DNA from: Chryseobacterium sp. Marseille-Q5410
GTDB taxonomy: Bacteria > Bacteroidota > Bacteroidia > Flavobacteriales > Weeksellaceae
Reading direction: 5' to 3'
NCBI GenBank assembly: GCA_946892665.1
Contig: CAMPOT010000002.1
Location: 186,001-250,000, forward strand
Length of the DNA stretch: 64,000 nt
Shown here piece by piece: positions 35,062 to 44,209 of this stretch. Numbering within the stretch: the first letter of the stretch is position 1; each line of letters starts with the position of its first letter. Both the position numbers and the translations under genes were made by a program. Under the pieces are notes generated by a model. That model ran no database searches. It worked only from the letters and a program-made list of their open reading frames with translations, and was not told where the DNA came from.

Positions 35062-35958
35062 ATGTTTACAACATTCAAATGCGATAACGCTGCTTCCCTT
35101 GCATTATTGGGAGGTTTACAGTGCGAAATTCCAAAGATGGTTGGTGTAGCTTTCTGGAAGCCGGGAACTACATTTACTGATGCTTTCGGTAAAACCCAAC
35201 TCGATACGCTTATTCAGTCTGGTGGATTTATCGGTGGAGTAATGGCCGACAGTATCGAAAATAATGATGCTGAAGCTACTTATGCTGAATCTATCATGAA
35301 GATCAGAAGCCAAACAGATGCCGGCCGTAAAGGATGGAATCTTACGTTTGAAAAAACGCCATGTTTCCACAATGAACTTAACAAATTGAACAACACCGAG
35401 AACTGGCATTTTACGCCAATTTTGGAAGATGGAAGTTTGTTTGCCTATGAGGGTAATGACGGAGTAAGAAAACCATTTGCTGCAAAAACGTTTGTGGGAA
35501 TGTACAGACTTCCGATTATGGGAGTTGAAGAAAAAGGAACTGTTTTAGGCGTTGATTTATTGCCAAAAGCATTATATCAGTGGCAAAACAACGGTGTAGT
35601 ATTAACCAATACTGAAATTGACTTTACAGAAGTTAATCCGGTTGCTGGCGTTAATATCACTGTACCTCCGTTGGTTGCTGCAGCGATTACAACTAAAGTA
35701 ACCGTTTCAAATCTTTGTTCTGATGCTGCAATTGCTGGTTTAACTACTGCCGGAATGTGGAAAATGGAGCGAAACGGAACTTTAGAATCTGTTACAGCTA
35801 TTTCCTACGATGCATATAAGAAAGAATATACTTTAACTCATGCCGCCTTAGTAGCTGCCGATAAAGTAAGATTCCTATTGTCTGAAAACGGCAATGAAGT
35901 TGTTTCGATTGACACCAACTATTATTCCGGTACTTCCGCAATTAAAACCGTAGCATAA
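35062..35958 (+). CDS. Major tail tube protein candidate
   Basis: 298 residues, Thr/Ala/Gly-rich and beta-rich without a signal peptide. Position between head-tail joining genes and the tape measure fits the tail tube protein. The C-terminal part (AITTKVTVSNLCSDAAIAGL, GMWKMERNGTLESVTAISYD) resembles an immunoglobulin-like decoration domain, common on tube proteins. Assignment rests on order and composition. Confidence 0.6.
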   Translation: MFTTFKCDNAASLALLGGLQCEIPKMVGVAFWKPGTTFTDAFGKTQLDTLIQSGGFIGGVMADSIENNDAEATYAESIMKIRSQTDAGRKGWNLTFEKTPCFHNELNKLNNTENWHFTPILEDGSLFAYEGNDGVRKPFAAKTFVGMYRLPIMGVEEKGTVLGVDLLPKALYQWQNNGVVLTNTEIDFTEVNPVAGVNITVPPLVAAAITTKVTVSNLCSDAAIAGLTTAGMWKMERNGTLESVTAISYDAYKKEYTLTHAALVAADKVRFLLSENGNEVVSIDTNYYSGTSAIKTVA

Positions 35959-36200
35959 TGGATATAAAAGTAGGAGCTTATCATTTGAACGGTGAATTTA
36001 AAAGCCGCAAAAATGCAAAAGAAATCTTCCTTACTCATTATCCAGTCGTAACGGAAGCAGATTTAGATACTGAACTTGATAAACTTTTTAAAGATGCTGA
36101 TAAATCCAGAGACATTATCGAACCGGCTGCAGAGAGCGATAGCTCAGGCACCACTACTGATAAAGGAACAGCTGGAAAAAAGCAATCTCGAAAAGATTAA
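35958..36200 (+). CDS. Small phage protein after the tail tube gene
   Basis: 80 residues. Its ATG overlaps the tail tube stop (TAATG). N-terminal part VGAYHLNGEFKSRKNAKEIF, then an acidic helix (EADLDTELDKLFKDADKSRD) and a Ser/Thr/Lys-rich disordered tail. It sits where tail-assembly chaperones often lie. The next gene begins inside it in another frame, about 107 bases of overlap. Near its end is A-AAA-AAG (36176-36182), a typical -1 slip site, but slipping there adds only about ten codons. Confidence 0.55.
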   Translation: MDIKVGAYHLNGEFKSRKNAKEIFLTHYPVVTEADLDTELDKLFKDADKSRDIIEPAAESDSSGTTTDKGTAGKKQSRKD

Positions 36201-36552
36201 TATTGAGAACTTAAAGCAGGGAAAAGATAGCGATGGTAATAATATGCCTCGCTATCGTAACCCTGATTATGCAAATTTTAAAGTTTCAATTAACCCGGCA
36301 AACCGTGGATTTTGGGATTTAAGAGTTTCCGGAGAATATTACAGAGGTATTGATGTCTCAATTTTCGGGAGTAAAGTATTCTTTAAACAACGATTCAGTA
36401 ATGCTAAGATTGATTGGTTGCACGATCGTTTAATTTGGAACGGTCAAAACCAAGCACTCGGAATTACAGATGAGCAGTTTTACGATGTTCAATTGAAAAA
36501 CAAACCGAAAATAAAAGTAAGATTAGAAAATATCATCAATGGCGCGTCATAA
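36094..36552 (+). CDS. Tail-region protein overlapping the preceding gene
   Basis: 152 residues from ATG 36094 (MLINPETLSNRLQRAIAQAP). It uses the +1 frame relative to the 80-residue gene and overlaps it by about 107 bases; most of its length is free of overlap and clearly coding. Amphipathic N-terminus (LIKEQLEKSNLEKINIENLK), then an aromatic-rich part (NRGFWDLRVSGEYYRGIDV, VFFKQRFSNAKIDWLHDRL). Likely a tail completion or minor tail protein; no family recognised. Confidence 0.55.
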   Translation: MLINPETLSNRLQRAIAQAPLLIKEQLEKSNLEKINIENLKQGKDSDGNNMPRYRNPDYANFKVSINPANRGFWDLRVSGEYYRGIDVSIFGSKVFFKQRFSNAKIDWLHDRLIWNGQNQALGITDEQFYDVQLKNKPKIKVRLENIINGAS

Positions 36553-36631
36553 AGCAGAAACTAAAGAAATCTTTATCTATTACGCAAGTTTTTTAATACT
36601 TCTGATATGTGCAATTGCAGCAAACCGATAA
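36539..36631 (+). CDS. Possible 30-residue membrane peptide
   Basis: MARHKAETKEIFIYYASFLI, then LLICAIAANR: a basic head and one hydrophobic segment of about 18 residues. It overlaps the ends of both neighbouring genes (by 14 and 25 bases) and fills the only gap between them. It may be a real small phage membrane peptide or a chance frame. Confidence 0.35.
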   Translation: MARHKAETKEIFIYYASFLILLICAIAANR

Positions 36632-36843
36632 ATTTAACCGATTGTCAAACGCTGAAAGACTTTAATAATGATCCTTTGAAACGCTTTTTTATCTATCATA
36701 TTTCAGACGAAAAAGGATTATTAGTGGCTTATGTACCAAAAGGCGTAAATCCAAACCAAATAGCATTAGAAAGAGGTTATACGGATGAAAACGGACAGCC
36801 TGAATGGTATTCAACAAGAGAACACCCATGTTTAACTGAATAA
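36607..36843 (+). CDS. Small Cys-containing phage protein
   Basis: 78 residues: MCNCSKPINLTDCQTLKDFN at the start and ERGYTDENGQPEWYSTREHP near the end. Three Cys in the first 13 residues and one at the end could bind a metal. Soluble. It lies in the tail region between small unknown genes; function unknown. Confidence 0.6.
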   Translation: MCNCSKPINLTDCQTLKDFNNDPLKRFFIYHISDEKGLLVAYVPKGVNPNQIALERGYTDENGQPEWYSTREHPCLTE

Positions 36844-36853
36844 AAATACAAAA

Positions 36854-37066
36854 ATGGAAAATTACATTAAATCAACTGAATTATGGCTTGAAGTAATGGC
36901 TTTACAGTTGGAGCAAAAGCAAGATAATTTAGATCACAATAAAAGGCAAATTGAATTGTGTCAAAAAGAAAATCAGTTATTAACTAAACAAATTAATCAT
37001 GATTTTAACTGGATGAAACAAGTTGAAAAAGAACTTGAAGAATACAAAAATGACAACCACAAATAA
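36854..37066 (+). CDS. Small coiled-coil phage protein
   Basis: 70 residues, almost entirely one coiled coil (WLEVMALQLEQKQDNLDHNK, RQIELCQKENQLLTKQINHD). The following gene starts inside its 3' end with 17 bases of overlap. It may act with the tape measure, whose N-terminus is also coiled coil; this is inference. Confidence 0.6.
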   Translation: MENYIKSTELWLEVMALQLEQKQDNLDHNKRQIELCQKENQLLTKQINHDFNWMKQVEKELEEYKNDNHK

Positions 37067-37697
37067 ACTTAAAACATACAACGACTGCAAAGAATTTCCC
37101 CTGCTGAATTTTGAAAGAATAGAAAGCACCGGGGATTTTTTTTATATGATAAAGGGATATGAAGCCGGCGATGAAGTAGAAGCATATCCGGCAGAAATGA
37201 AAGATATATTTAATAAAGTGGTGCAGGATTATGTTATTTCACTCAATGCCAAAAATTATGATATTGTGCAATATGGCAAAATCAATTCTGCAAAGGTTGA
37301 TTTATTGAAATTCTACGTTGCAAAACAGATCATTGAATTACAGATAACATCAAATTATCACAGAACCGCAAACGGATTGCCGATTGATAATTCAATTATT
37401 GCGGAACTGCTTAAAGATTTACGGATCCAGAAAAAAGAAGATTTAGCGGAGCAGTGCGAAATCATAGAACGGAAAATCGACAAACTGAATAATGATATTG
37501 CGGAAGCCGAAAAGAAAATAGAAAAAAACGAACCTGAAGAAAAGCAGGGAGAAGCCGATATAAATGAAATGATAACCAATGTTGAACTGATTTTAGAGCG
37601 TGGAATTGATATGGAAAAGACTTCCCTTTATCGGTTCGGGATCATGCAAGACCAGGCACGCAAAAAGATAGAAAACTTAAACAAAAGCCAGAAATAA
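37050..37697 (+). CDS. Tail assembly protein candidate
   Basis: 215 residues from ATG 37050 (MTTTNKLKTYNDCKEFPLLN). It lies upstream of the tape measure where assembly chaperones are expected. The first 130 residues look globular (FYMIKGYEAGDEVEAYPAEM, KVDLLKFYVAKQIIELQITS), followed by an acidic coiled coil (CEIIERKIDKLNNDIAEAEK) and a short helical end. No enzymatic motif. Confidence 0.55.
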   Translation: MTTTNKLKTYNDCKEFPLLNFERIESTGDFFYMIKGYEAGDEVEAYPAEMKDIFNKVVQDYVISLNAKNYDIVQYGKINSAKVDLLKFYVAKQIIELQITSNYHRTANGLPIDNSIIAELLKDLRIQKKEDLAEQCEIIERKIDKLNNDIAEAEKKIEKNEPEEKQGEADINEMITNVELILERGIDMEKTSLYRFGIMQDQARKKIENLNKSQK

Positions 37698-37698
37698 A

Positions 37699-37809
37699 AT
37701 GGGAGCAAAAATAATCTACAAAGGTGAAATGTATATAGTTTGGGGGCGTTCACTTACGCATGGTTATTTAATTCTCTACAAAGACGGCAAACTAATAAAA
37801 ATGATGTGA
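37699..37809 (+). CDS. 36-residue phage protein before the tape measure
   Basis: MGAKIIYKGEMYIVWGRSLT, then HGYLILYKDGKLIKMM. It fills the gap between the assembly candidate and the tape measure gene; its stop is one base from the tape measure ATG. A small beta-type (SH3-like) peptide; function unknown. Confidence 0.5.
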   Translation: MGAKIIYKGEMYIVWGRSLTHGYLILYKDGKLIKMM

Positions 37810-37810
37810 T

Positions 37811-40800
37811 ATGCCAGATAAATTAGCGGTCATTCAGTCCGAAGAAACGGTAAAAGAATTAAACCTGATCGATGAGAGGGTTAAAGGTCTTGTGGTTACA
37901 TTTAAAGAATTGGTGGAAACCGGCAACAAAATAAATTCCGGATTGCTGAAAGGTACACCAAAAGAATTTATCCAGTCGGAAAAAGAACTTATAGCACTTC
38001 AAAAACAGAAATCTGCAATTTTGAAAGAGTTGGCACTCGCAGAGCAGAAATTAGCTGCAATAAGTATTACCAATGAAAGGGCAAGAAAAGAAGCGGCCAA
38101 CGCTGATAAAGCAGAATTATTGCTGAAACAAAAGCAACTTCAAATGGCTGCACAGCAGGAGAAAGCCGTTAATAAAATGGTTTCAGCTTATGACCAGTTG
38201 AATAAAAAACACATTGAAGCACGAAAAGCAGCAATGGATTTGGGCGTTCAATATGGCATTACCAGTAAAGAGTTTCTGGAAGCTGCGAAAATCGCTAATC
38301 AGTACGATATGAAGCTGAAGCAGATAGATTCTACATTAGGTAAACACAATCGTAACGTTGGTAATTACAATAATTTGCAGGTTCAAATGTCGCAGGTCAT
38401 GCGCGAAGCTCCCAACTTTGCAATCGATCCGCGTATTGGTATCATGTCGCTTACAAATAACTTACCAATGTTAGCGGAGGCTATAGGTGAAGTTTCGGAG
38501 AAAAACAAAGCATTAAAGATTGAATACATGGCCGCCGCTGCTGCTGCAAAAGAGAAAGCAATAGCAGACGCAATAGCAACAGGGCAAAGTCAAAAAGCAG
38601 CCGTAGCATTAGGCGCACAAGCAGAAGCGCAGATGATGGCGAATTATCAAGCCGTTAAAGGTCCCGGATTATTAAAACAGCTTGCAGGCGCATTAATGAG
38701 TTGGCAGACACTTTTAATAGTTGGCATTTCCTTATTAATGGTTTATAATAAAGAAATCATTGCATGGACCACCAATTTATTTAAAGGTTCCGGAGCGGCG
38801 GCAATGGCAGCCAAATCAGCAAAAGAACTAAATGATATTCGCAAAGAATCAGTAAAAACAGCAGCTGCTGAAATTATAAAATTAGATATTCTTTATCGGG
38901 TTGCAAAAAATACAACTTTAAGTATTGAACAACGCACCAGAGCAACGGATCAGTTACAAAAACTTTATCCTTCGTATTTTAAAAATATGACTGATGAGCA
39001 GATAATGCTGGGTAAAGGCGAAAAAATGTATTTAAAACTTCGTGATGCCATATTGGCGAGTTCGCGGGCGAGGGCTGCGGAATCTTTGTTATCTGAAAAA
39101 CAAGGTAAACTATTAGAAAGTCAAAATGATGCGACACAAGATGTTGCTGAAAATATGCAGAAGATAAATAAACTTAATGCGTTTTTAGCATCAGGTCAGA
39201 AAAGAGCAACGTTAGATATGGGTATGTTTTCGCAAGATTATACAAGAGATGCAGCTAAAAGAGCAATCGAAAACATTAAAGAACAAAATAAAACGATTCT
39301 AAATGGTGTAACAAAGGAATCAAAGGATTTCAATAAACAATATGCATTCATAATGAATCAGATTGCAAAAGACCAACAAACTGCAGCTCCTTATGAGGCT
39401 GACAAATATGGCATTGATCCGGCAAAGGAAAAAACACCACGCACTAAAAAAGGCAGAGATATTTCCAAAGAAGACCGCGATGCCATAGATTTAGCAATTG
39501 CCGACCGTGATAATCAGATTGCCAAAATTAAAGAGCAGAAGTTGAAAATGGAGATTACGGAAAAGGAATATTGGGAAAGATATATCACGATTCAAAAGAA
39601 TTACCGGGCAAAGATTCTTCAGATTATCAATGATGATAACGCCAGAAAAAAACGTATTTCCGCACAAACACGACTGAAAGCCATCACCGAAATCGAAAAG
39701 GCAAATAAAGAGATTTTTGACTATGAAAAAGCCGGGATGGATGCACAGCGTAAACTTCAGGAGCAGAACTTAGAAAACCGCATGGAATTCATCAAAAATG
39801 ATGAATACATCATGGAAGTGGAGCGTATCAAACAGCAAAACGATGTTTACAATGAAATGATTGCAAACACTGATCTGTTTTATCAGAATCTTATCGAAAA
39901 GGCGAAGAAATACGGTAAGGAAATCATCAATATCGAAGCGGAAAGAGATACAAAGATTGCCGAGATTCAGAAAAACCAAATGAGCTCCAATGCCAGAGGT
40001 CCTGCAGCGGCTAAAACCGATGCTGAATATTACAAACAGATTGAGGACTCTTACCGATCCGCGGCCAATGCAGAACAAAGACGCGCAATTATCGCCAATA
40101 GTAGGTTAAATGTACTCGAAAAGGAATTTTTATTGTCACTCAAAGAAAAAGAGCAGGTTTTAGAAAGCCTTAAATATGAAAAAGAATTTTTAGAAATCCG
40201 CCAAAAGGAATTACAGGAAAAGAAAAAATTAACCATTGCAGAAAGTGAAGAACTTGCGAATATTATCGACAAAGTTTCGCAACTCAATGAAAAGTTAGCC
40301 GAAACCGAAGAAGCCATTAAGAAAATCAAAATGGATAAACTCCGGGAAGATTGGGCTGGAACGCTCGATTTTATTGCCGGTGGTTTGTCAGATTTAGGAT
40401 TCAATAATTTAGCAAATGAGGTAAATAATGCTTTTGATGAAATCATAGGCAAAACATTCGACTGGAAAGATGCAACTATTTTAGCTGCTGCTGCAGTTAC
40501 CGATGCATTAACGTTACTGAATCAAAAAACTTTAGACAACCAAATTGCCGCACTCGATGAACAATTAGCACACTCGCAGGCAGCCACCGAGAAAGAGTTA
40601 GAGTTCATTGATGGTAGATTAGAGCGTTTAAATGCTTTAGATGAGCTTTCTAAAGAACAGATTGCAGAACGTAACGCATTAGAAGATGAAGCGAGGGTAT
40701 TGAAAGAACAGCAACTGCAACGGGAAAAGATGATTGCTTCTCAAAAGGCAAGAGCAGAACAGAAAGCAAGTGCAAATCAGGCATTAATAAACGGATTCTT

Positions 40801-41383
40801 AGCAGCCACCAAAACGCTTGCAACTTTAGGCATTCCGGCTGGGATTGTTCCTGCAGCAGTTGCCGCGGCATTCGGTGGACTTCAAGCCGCTTTAATAATG
40901 TCGAAAAACCCAGTTCCGCAATACTTTGTAGGTCGTAAAGGCGGTCCTGAAGAAATTGCATGGACACAGGAAAGAGGACGAGAATTAATTACCAATAACG
41001 GAAAGATTAAATCTTTCGGCTCTGATTCGGGACCAACCTTAACTAAACTTGATGCAGGAGATACCGTACACACGGCCAGCGAAACTGAAAAGATTTTAGC
41101 AAACCTTGAAACAGCTAAATTAGGGGATAATGTTTACCGGAAGATTGCACGCCAGAAAGTCGCACCGATATTTATTCAAAAAGAAAATATTGATTACGAC
41201 AAATTAGCTGATAAGATTGGCGATAAATTCGAGCGAGGTTTAAAGAAATACGATAAAACCGCCTATTTTGAAGATGAAAACGGAAATGTATTCAGCCAGC
41301 AGGGCGGAAATATACCGGTATTCAGAGGTAAAAAAAAGAAAACAAACATTATCATAAGCACACCGAAAAATGAGCGAAATTAA
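37811..41383 (+). CDS. Tail tape measure protein
   Basis: 1190 residues, the largest phage gene. Long coiled coils (about 10-130, 545-700 and 740-860), Ala/Gln-rich stretches, one hydrophobic segment near 295-315 (LLIVGISLLMVYNKEIIAW) and a second weak one near 1010. The C-terminus has FVGRKGGPEEIAWTQERGRE, common in Bacteroidota tape measures. It sets tail length and helps DNA pass the envelope. Size fits a siphovirus tail. It overlaps the next gene by 14 bases. Confidence 0.92.
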   Translation: MPDKLAVIQSEETVKELNLIDERVKGLVVTFKELVETGNKINSGLLKGTPKEFIQSEKELIALQKQKSAILKELALAEQKLAAISITNERARKEAANADKAELLLKQKQLQMAAQQEKAVNKMVSAYDQLNKKHIEARKAAMDLGVQYGITSKEFLEAAKIANQYDMKLKQIDSTLGKHNRNVGNYNNLQVQMSQVMREAPNFAIDPRIGIMSLTNNLPMLAEAIGEVSEKNKALKIEYMAAAAAAKEKAIADAIATGQSQKAAVALGAQAEAQMMANYQAVKGPGLLKQLAGALMSWQTLLIVGISLLMVYNKEIIAWTTNLFKGSGAAAMAAKSAKELNDIRKESVKTAAAEIIKLDILYRVAKNTTLSIEQRTRATDQLQKLYPSYFKNMTDEQIMLGKGEKMYLKLRDAILASSRARAAESLLSEKQGKLLESQNDATQDVAENMQKINKLNAFLASGQKRATLDMGMFSQDYTRDAAKRAIENIKEQNKTILNGVTKESKDFNKQYAFIMNQIAKDQQTAAPYEADKYGIDPAKEKTPRTKKGRDISKEDRDAIDLAIADRDNQIAKIKEQKLKMEITEKEYWERYITIQKNYRAKILQIINDDNARKKRISAQTRLKAITEIEKANKEIFDYEKAGMDAQRKLQEQNLENRMEFIKNDEYIMEVERIKQQNDVYNEMIANTDLFYQNLIEKAKKYGKEIINIEAERDTKIAEIQKNQMSSNARGPAAAKTDAEYYKQIEDSYRSAANAEQRRAIIANSRLNVLEKEFLLSLKEKEQVLESLKYEKEFLEIRQKELQEKKKLTIAESEELANIIDKVSQLNEKLAETEEAIKKIKMDKLREDWAGTLDFIAGGLSDLGFNNLANEVNNAFDEIIGKTFDWKDATILAAAAVTDALTLLNQKTLDNQIAALDEQLAHSQAATEKELEFIDGRLERLNALDELSKEQIAERNALEDEARVLKEQQLQREKMIASQKARAEQKASANQALINGFLAATKTLATLGIPAGIVPAAVAAAFGGLQAALIMSKNPVPQYFVGRKGGPEEIAWTQERGRELITNNGKIKSFGSDSGPTLTKLDAGDTVHTASETEKILANLETAKLGDNVYRKIARQKVAPIFIQKENIDYDKLADKIGDKFERGLKKYDKTAYFEDENGNVFSQQGGNIPVFRGKKKKTNIIISTPKNERN

Positions 41384-43811
41384 GCACCTTTTATACGAGA
41401 ACGGAACCGAAGAAATATTTACACTCACAGTTTTAGATAGCATTCATGCTGGCGTTTATGTAATCGAAAAGCCGGATTCATTTGATGAAGCAGATTGTAT
41501 TGTGGATATTAACGAGGATTATTTCAATATTGATAATTTCATTATTGGTGAAACGGAAAAGATCACGTTTTTGGAATATTCAAATCCAATAGGTTACGAT
41601 ATTGTAAAAAAGGTTTACGATGAAAAAGGCAGCGATGGGATTATTTTGTTCTCATGGAAAGCTAAAAACGGAGTTGATGAATATGATCTTTTAGGAGGTG
41701 GCTATCAGTTGAATTTGAATAAATACAGCAACAAGTTCGACAAAAGCATGATGAAGATCGAAACGGAAATTAAAAAACGTGAGTTTCAAAACAAGTTTAT
41801 CACTCGCGAGGATGTTTCGGTAAATCTATTTAGCGAAAAAGATTTGGATAATGCAGCCGCGCCGGCGTTGGTGTTGGATGAAATTTATTTTAAAGAAGGT
41901 GGGCGGATAAAAAGTAATTTTTATTCATTCCATGAACGTTATAAGTACGGTTACGGAATGAAGAAATTTCAGTTTATGTTCATTCGTCCAATGGAATATG
42001 ATCTCGGAAATATAGCGAATGAGTATGTGGGTTGGAATTATAATTCTACTTTATACAAAGGGCCTCTGATGACTTCTGATGTAAGTCTTATGAATTTATC
42101 GCTTGAAATAAGCAATATGAATATTCTTACTTCTCAGCTTTTTCACCTGAATATTTTAATCACAAACGGAGCAACAGAAATAAGACGTATTTATGATATA
42201 ATTACGCCAACAATAGTCAGCACTACATTAGCACCTGAAATATCTACTGGAGTTACAGAACTGTATGAATTTAAAGTGTTAAATGCAACGTTTGATATAG
42301 GGATATTAAATCAGGGGGAAAGCATTCATGTATTATTTGAGAAAGATGGAGAAAGTAACGGAAATTTAAAGGCAGTCGAAACTGTAATGTCATTTGAATT
42401 AAAGTCAATTTTTAATAATACATTACGAAGAACGAAAGTAATCAGATTAAAAGATGCGATCGAAAGACTTTCTCGGCTTTACAGCGGCGTTAATCTTCCG
42501 GTACAAAGTACAATTATAAGTCCCGGAGGATATTACTACAATACCGCGATTTCTACCGGAATGTTTATGCGTGGGTTGCCGGATGTTTACAATACCAATA
42601 AAATTACGACATCCTTTAAAACGCTTTTCTATGAATCAGCGGCAAAGCTTTTGGCATTAGGTTTCGATCTGCAGGACGATAAAATAATTGTCGAAGATAT
42701 TTCTTATTTCTTCAAAGATGTAGAAACGTATGACTTCACCGGAAAAGATTTTATTCAGGATGAATTTTCTATTGAAAATGATGTGGATTCATCTTACAAC
42801 CAGCTTATTTTCGGCAGCAAGAAATTCTCAACCAACAACAAAGGAGATTTACGGAATTTCAATACGAAAATTGAAGCAGTTACGCCTTTGAAATCTGTAA
42901 AAACCAAATTCGATAAACAGATTGATGCTATTATCGATGAAGATAAGATTCAAGAGTTAATCCTCGATAAGTCATCAGCTACCAATCAAGGCGACGATGA
43001 TTTGGTAATGATCGATTTGGTATATTTAGATAGTTATGATGATGCAGGAATGCTTTCAGATTGTGAGCATACTAATGATGGTGGATATTTGTGGTTGGTA
43101 TCATTCGATAGTCCTTTTGATGAATTGGCAATTGATGTCGGAACACTTTTAACGATTGTAACTGGATTGAATATTGGCACTTACGAAGTATTAGAAATTG
43201 ACGGGGCAAAAATAAAACTTAACAAAACATCCGGAATACAAACCGGAACCAGCGACACACCAATAACATTCACCGTTAATAATATTACCAAGAACAGAAA
43301 TGATGAAGGTTTCGGCACTGTTGATAATGTGAAAGAGCGTATAAGCGCAACCAACCTGCGCCACAATCCGAAATACCAGATGGCGCGGTGGTTTCCGTTC
43401 TATGGTTCCGGACTTACAAAAAAAGCAGATGCAGAAGAAATCATAATCACAAATTACAAGAATAACGGTGATGTAATTCTGGAGCCTTTATCCCCGGAAC
43501 TCGCAAATGAACTGCAGGGCGAAACCGAACTGAAAGCAAATGAAATATTATTGAGGTTACGAAATTACAAAACACCCTTTTTTAGTGGTGAAAAAATAGA
43601 GATCACTTTAACCGATGTTACTTTTCATGAGTTCTTTGAATGCTATACAAAATGGCGTTATCATGCGACTGATAACCGGGGTTATATTTCCGTAAATACC
43701 AGCAAAGGTATCGTTAAGGTTTACCCATTAGGTAAAAAAGGATTCTCTTTTGATGGCTCGCAAAATGAACTGAAGATAAGCGGAAAAGTTAAGTTTGAGG
43801 AATTGGAGTAA
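41370..43811 (+). CDS. Tail tip / baseplate hub protein candidate
   Basis: 813 residues, directly after the tape measure, where distal tail and hub proteins are encoded. Mostly beta with many aromatic residues. Segments such as KSNFYSFHERYKYGYGMKKF, SRLYSGVNLPVQSTIISPGG and YNQLIFGSKKFSTNNKGD have no catalytic motif that I recognise. Probably forms the tail tip that contacts the outer membrane. Its last 23 bases overlap the end of a convergent small gene. Confidence 0.65.
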   Translation: MSEIKHLLYENGTEEIFTLTVLDSIHAGVYVIEKPDSFDEADCIVDINEDYFNIDNFIIGETEKITFLEYSNPIGYDIVKKVYDEKGSDGIILFSWKAKNGVDEYDLLGGGYQLNLNKYSNKFDKSMMKIETEIKKREFQNKFITREDVSVNLFSEKDLDNAAAPALVLDEIYFKEGGRIKSNFYSFHERYKYGYGMKKFQFMFIRPMEYDLGNIANEYVGWNYNSTLYKGPLMTSDVSLMNLSLEISNMNILTSQLFHLNILITNGATEIRRIYDIITPTIVSTTLAPEISTGVTELYEFKVLNATFDIGILNQGESIHVLFEKDGESNGNLKAVETVMSFELKSIFNNTLRRTKVIRLKDAIERLSRLYSGVNLPVQSTIISPGGYYYNTAISTGMFMRGLPDVYNTNKITTSFKTLFYESAAKLLALGFDLQDDKIIVEDISYFFKDVETYDFTGKDFIQDEFSIENDVDSSYNQLIFGSKKFSTNNKGDLRNFNTKIEAVTPLKSVKTKFDKQIDAIIDEDKIQELILDKSSATNQGDDDLVMIDLVYLDSYDDAGMLSDCEHTNDGGYLWLVSFDSPFDELAIDVGTLLTIVTGLNIGTYEVLEIDGAKIKLNKTSGIQTGTSDTPITFTVNNITKNRNDEGFGTVDNVKERISATNLRHNPKYQMARWFPFYGSGLTKKADAEEIIITNYKNNGDVILEPLSPELANELQGETELKANEILLRLRNYKTPFFSGEKIEITLTDVTFHEFFECYTKWRYHATDNRGYISVNTSKGIVKVYPLGKKGFSFDGSQNELKISGKVKFEELE

Positions 43812-44109
43812 ATTCTAATTCCTCATTTGTTAAAGCGAAATAGAGGTTTTGGAGTTGGTGAACGTATTTAAACCTTACGCCCCAATCAATTCCTTTTAAA
43901 TAAAAATTCTGATCGATTTCAAACCCCTTTAGATACCAAACTTTTATTCCCCAATTTTTTAATTCAAACCCAAACTTCAACAACCAATCTTCTGTGAGTG
44001 GGATAGGTTCAAAATTATAAGCGTGGTCAATTCCAAACCCATCATGTATATGAATTAACCTTCCGTTTTCGGTAACCCAATTCCCAATTCTTAATTCTTT
44101 TGCTTCCAT
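43789..44109 (-). CDS. Phage accessory protein on the opposite strand (moron-like)
   Basis: 106 residues, MEAKELRIGNWVTENGRLIH to the C-terminal ALTNEELEFTPIPQT, with IPLTEDWLLKFGFE in the middle and KYVHQLQNLYFALTNEEL near the end. This pattern recurs as a short hypothetical protein in many Bacteroidota phages and mobile elements. It is the only leftward gene in the rightward structural block and separates the tail tip gene from a promoter for the fibre genes, so it looks like an independently transcribed insertion. Function unknown. Confidence 0.7.
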   Translation of the reverse strand: MEAKELRIGNWVTENGRLIHIHDGFGIDHAYNFEPIPLTEDWLLKFGFELKNWGIKVWYLKGFEIDQNFYLKGIDWGVRFKYVHQLQNLYFALTNEELEFTPIPQT

Positions 44110-44164
44110 AAATCAAAATTACAAAATAATTTTTTTACCACCTAATAATCAATTATTTAAACAA

Positions 44165-44189
44165 ATTATTTAGAATCATTCTAAATAAT
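44165..44189. promoter_or_regulatory. Operator-like site 5, perfect 25-bp palindrome
   Basis: ATTATTTAGAAT (44165-44176), central C, and the exact reverse complement (44178-44189). It ends 12 bases before the -7 box of the fibre-gene promoter and covers the -33 region, where no TTTG is present. Confidence 0.75.
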
Positions 44190-44201
44190 GAAAGAATTTA
44201 T

Positions 44202-44209
44202 TATATTTG
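44202..44209 (+). promoter_or_regulatory. -7 box of the tail-fibre promoter
   Basis: TATATTTG at 44202-44209; the 15 bases 44199-44213 are identical to those at the head-gene promoter. The first gene starts at 44226. Confidence 0.65.

Noticed and set aside
36176-36182. A-AAA-AAG as a programmed -1 frameshift giving a long fusion protein
   Set aside because: The -1 frame ends after about ten codons; the next gene is in the +1 frame, so a classical -1 fusion is not possible.
44114-44121. TAATTTTG as a leftward promoter for the 106-residue gene
   Set aside because: It lies only five bases from the ATG and has no -33 partner; the real promoter is uncertain.
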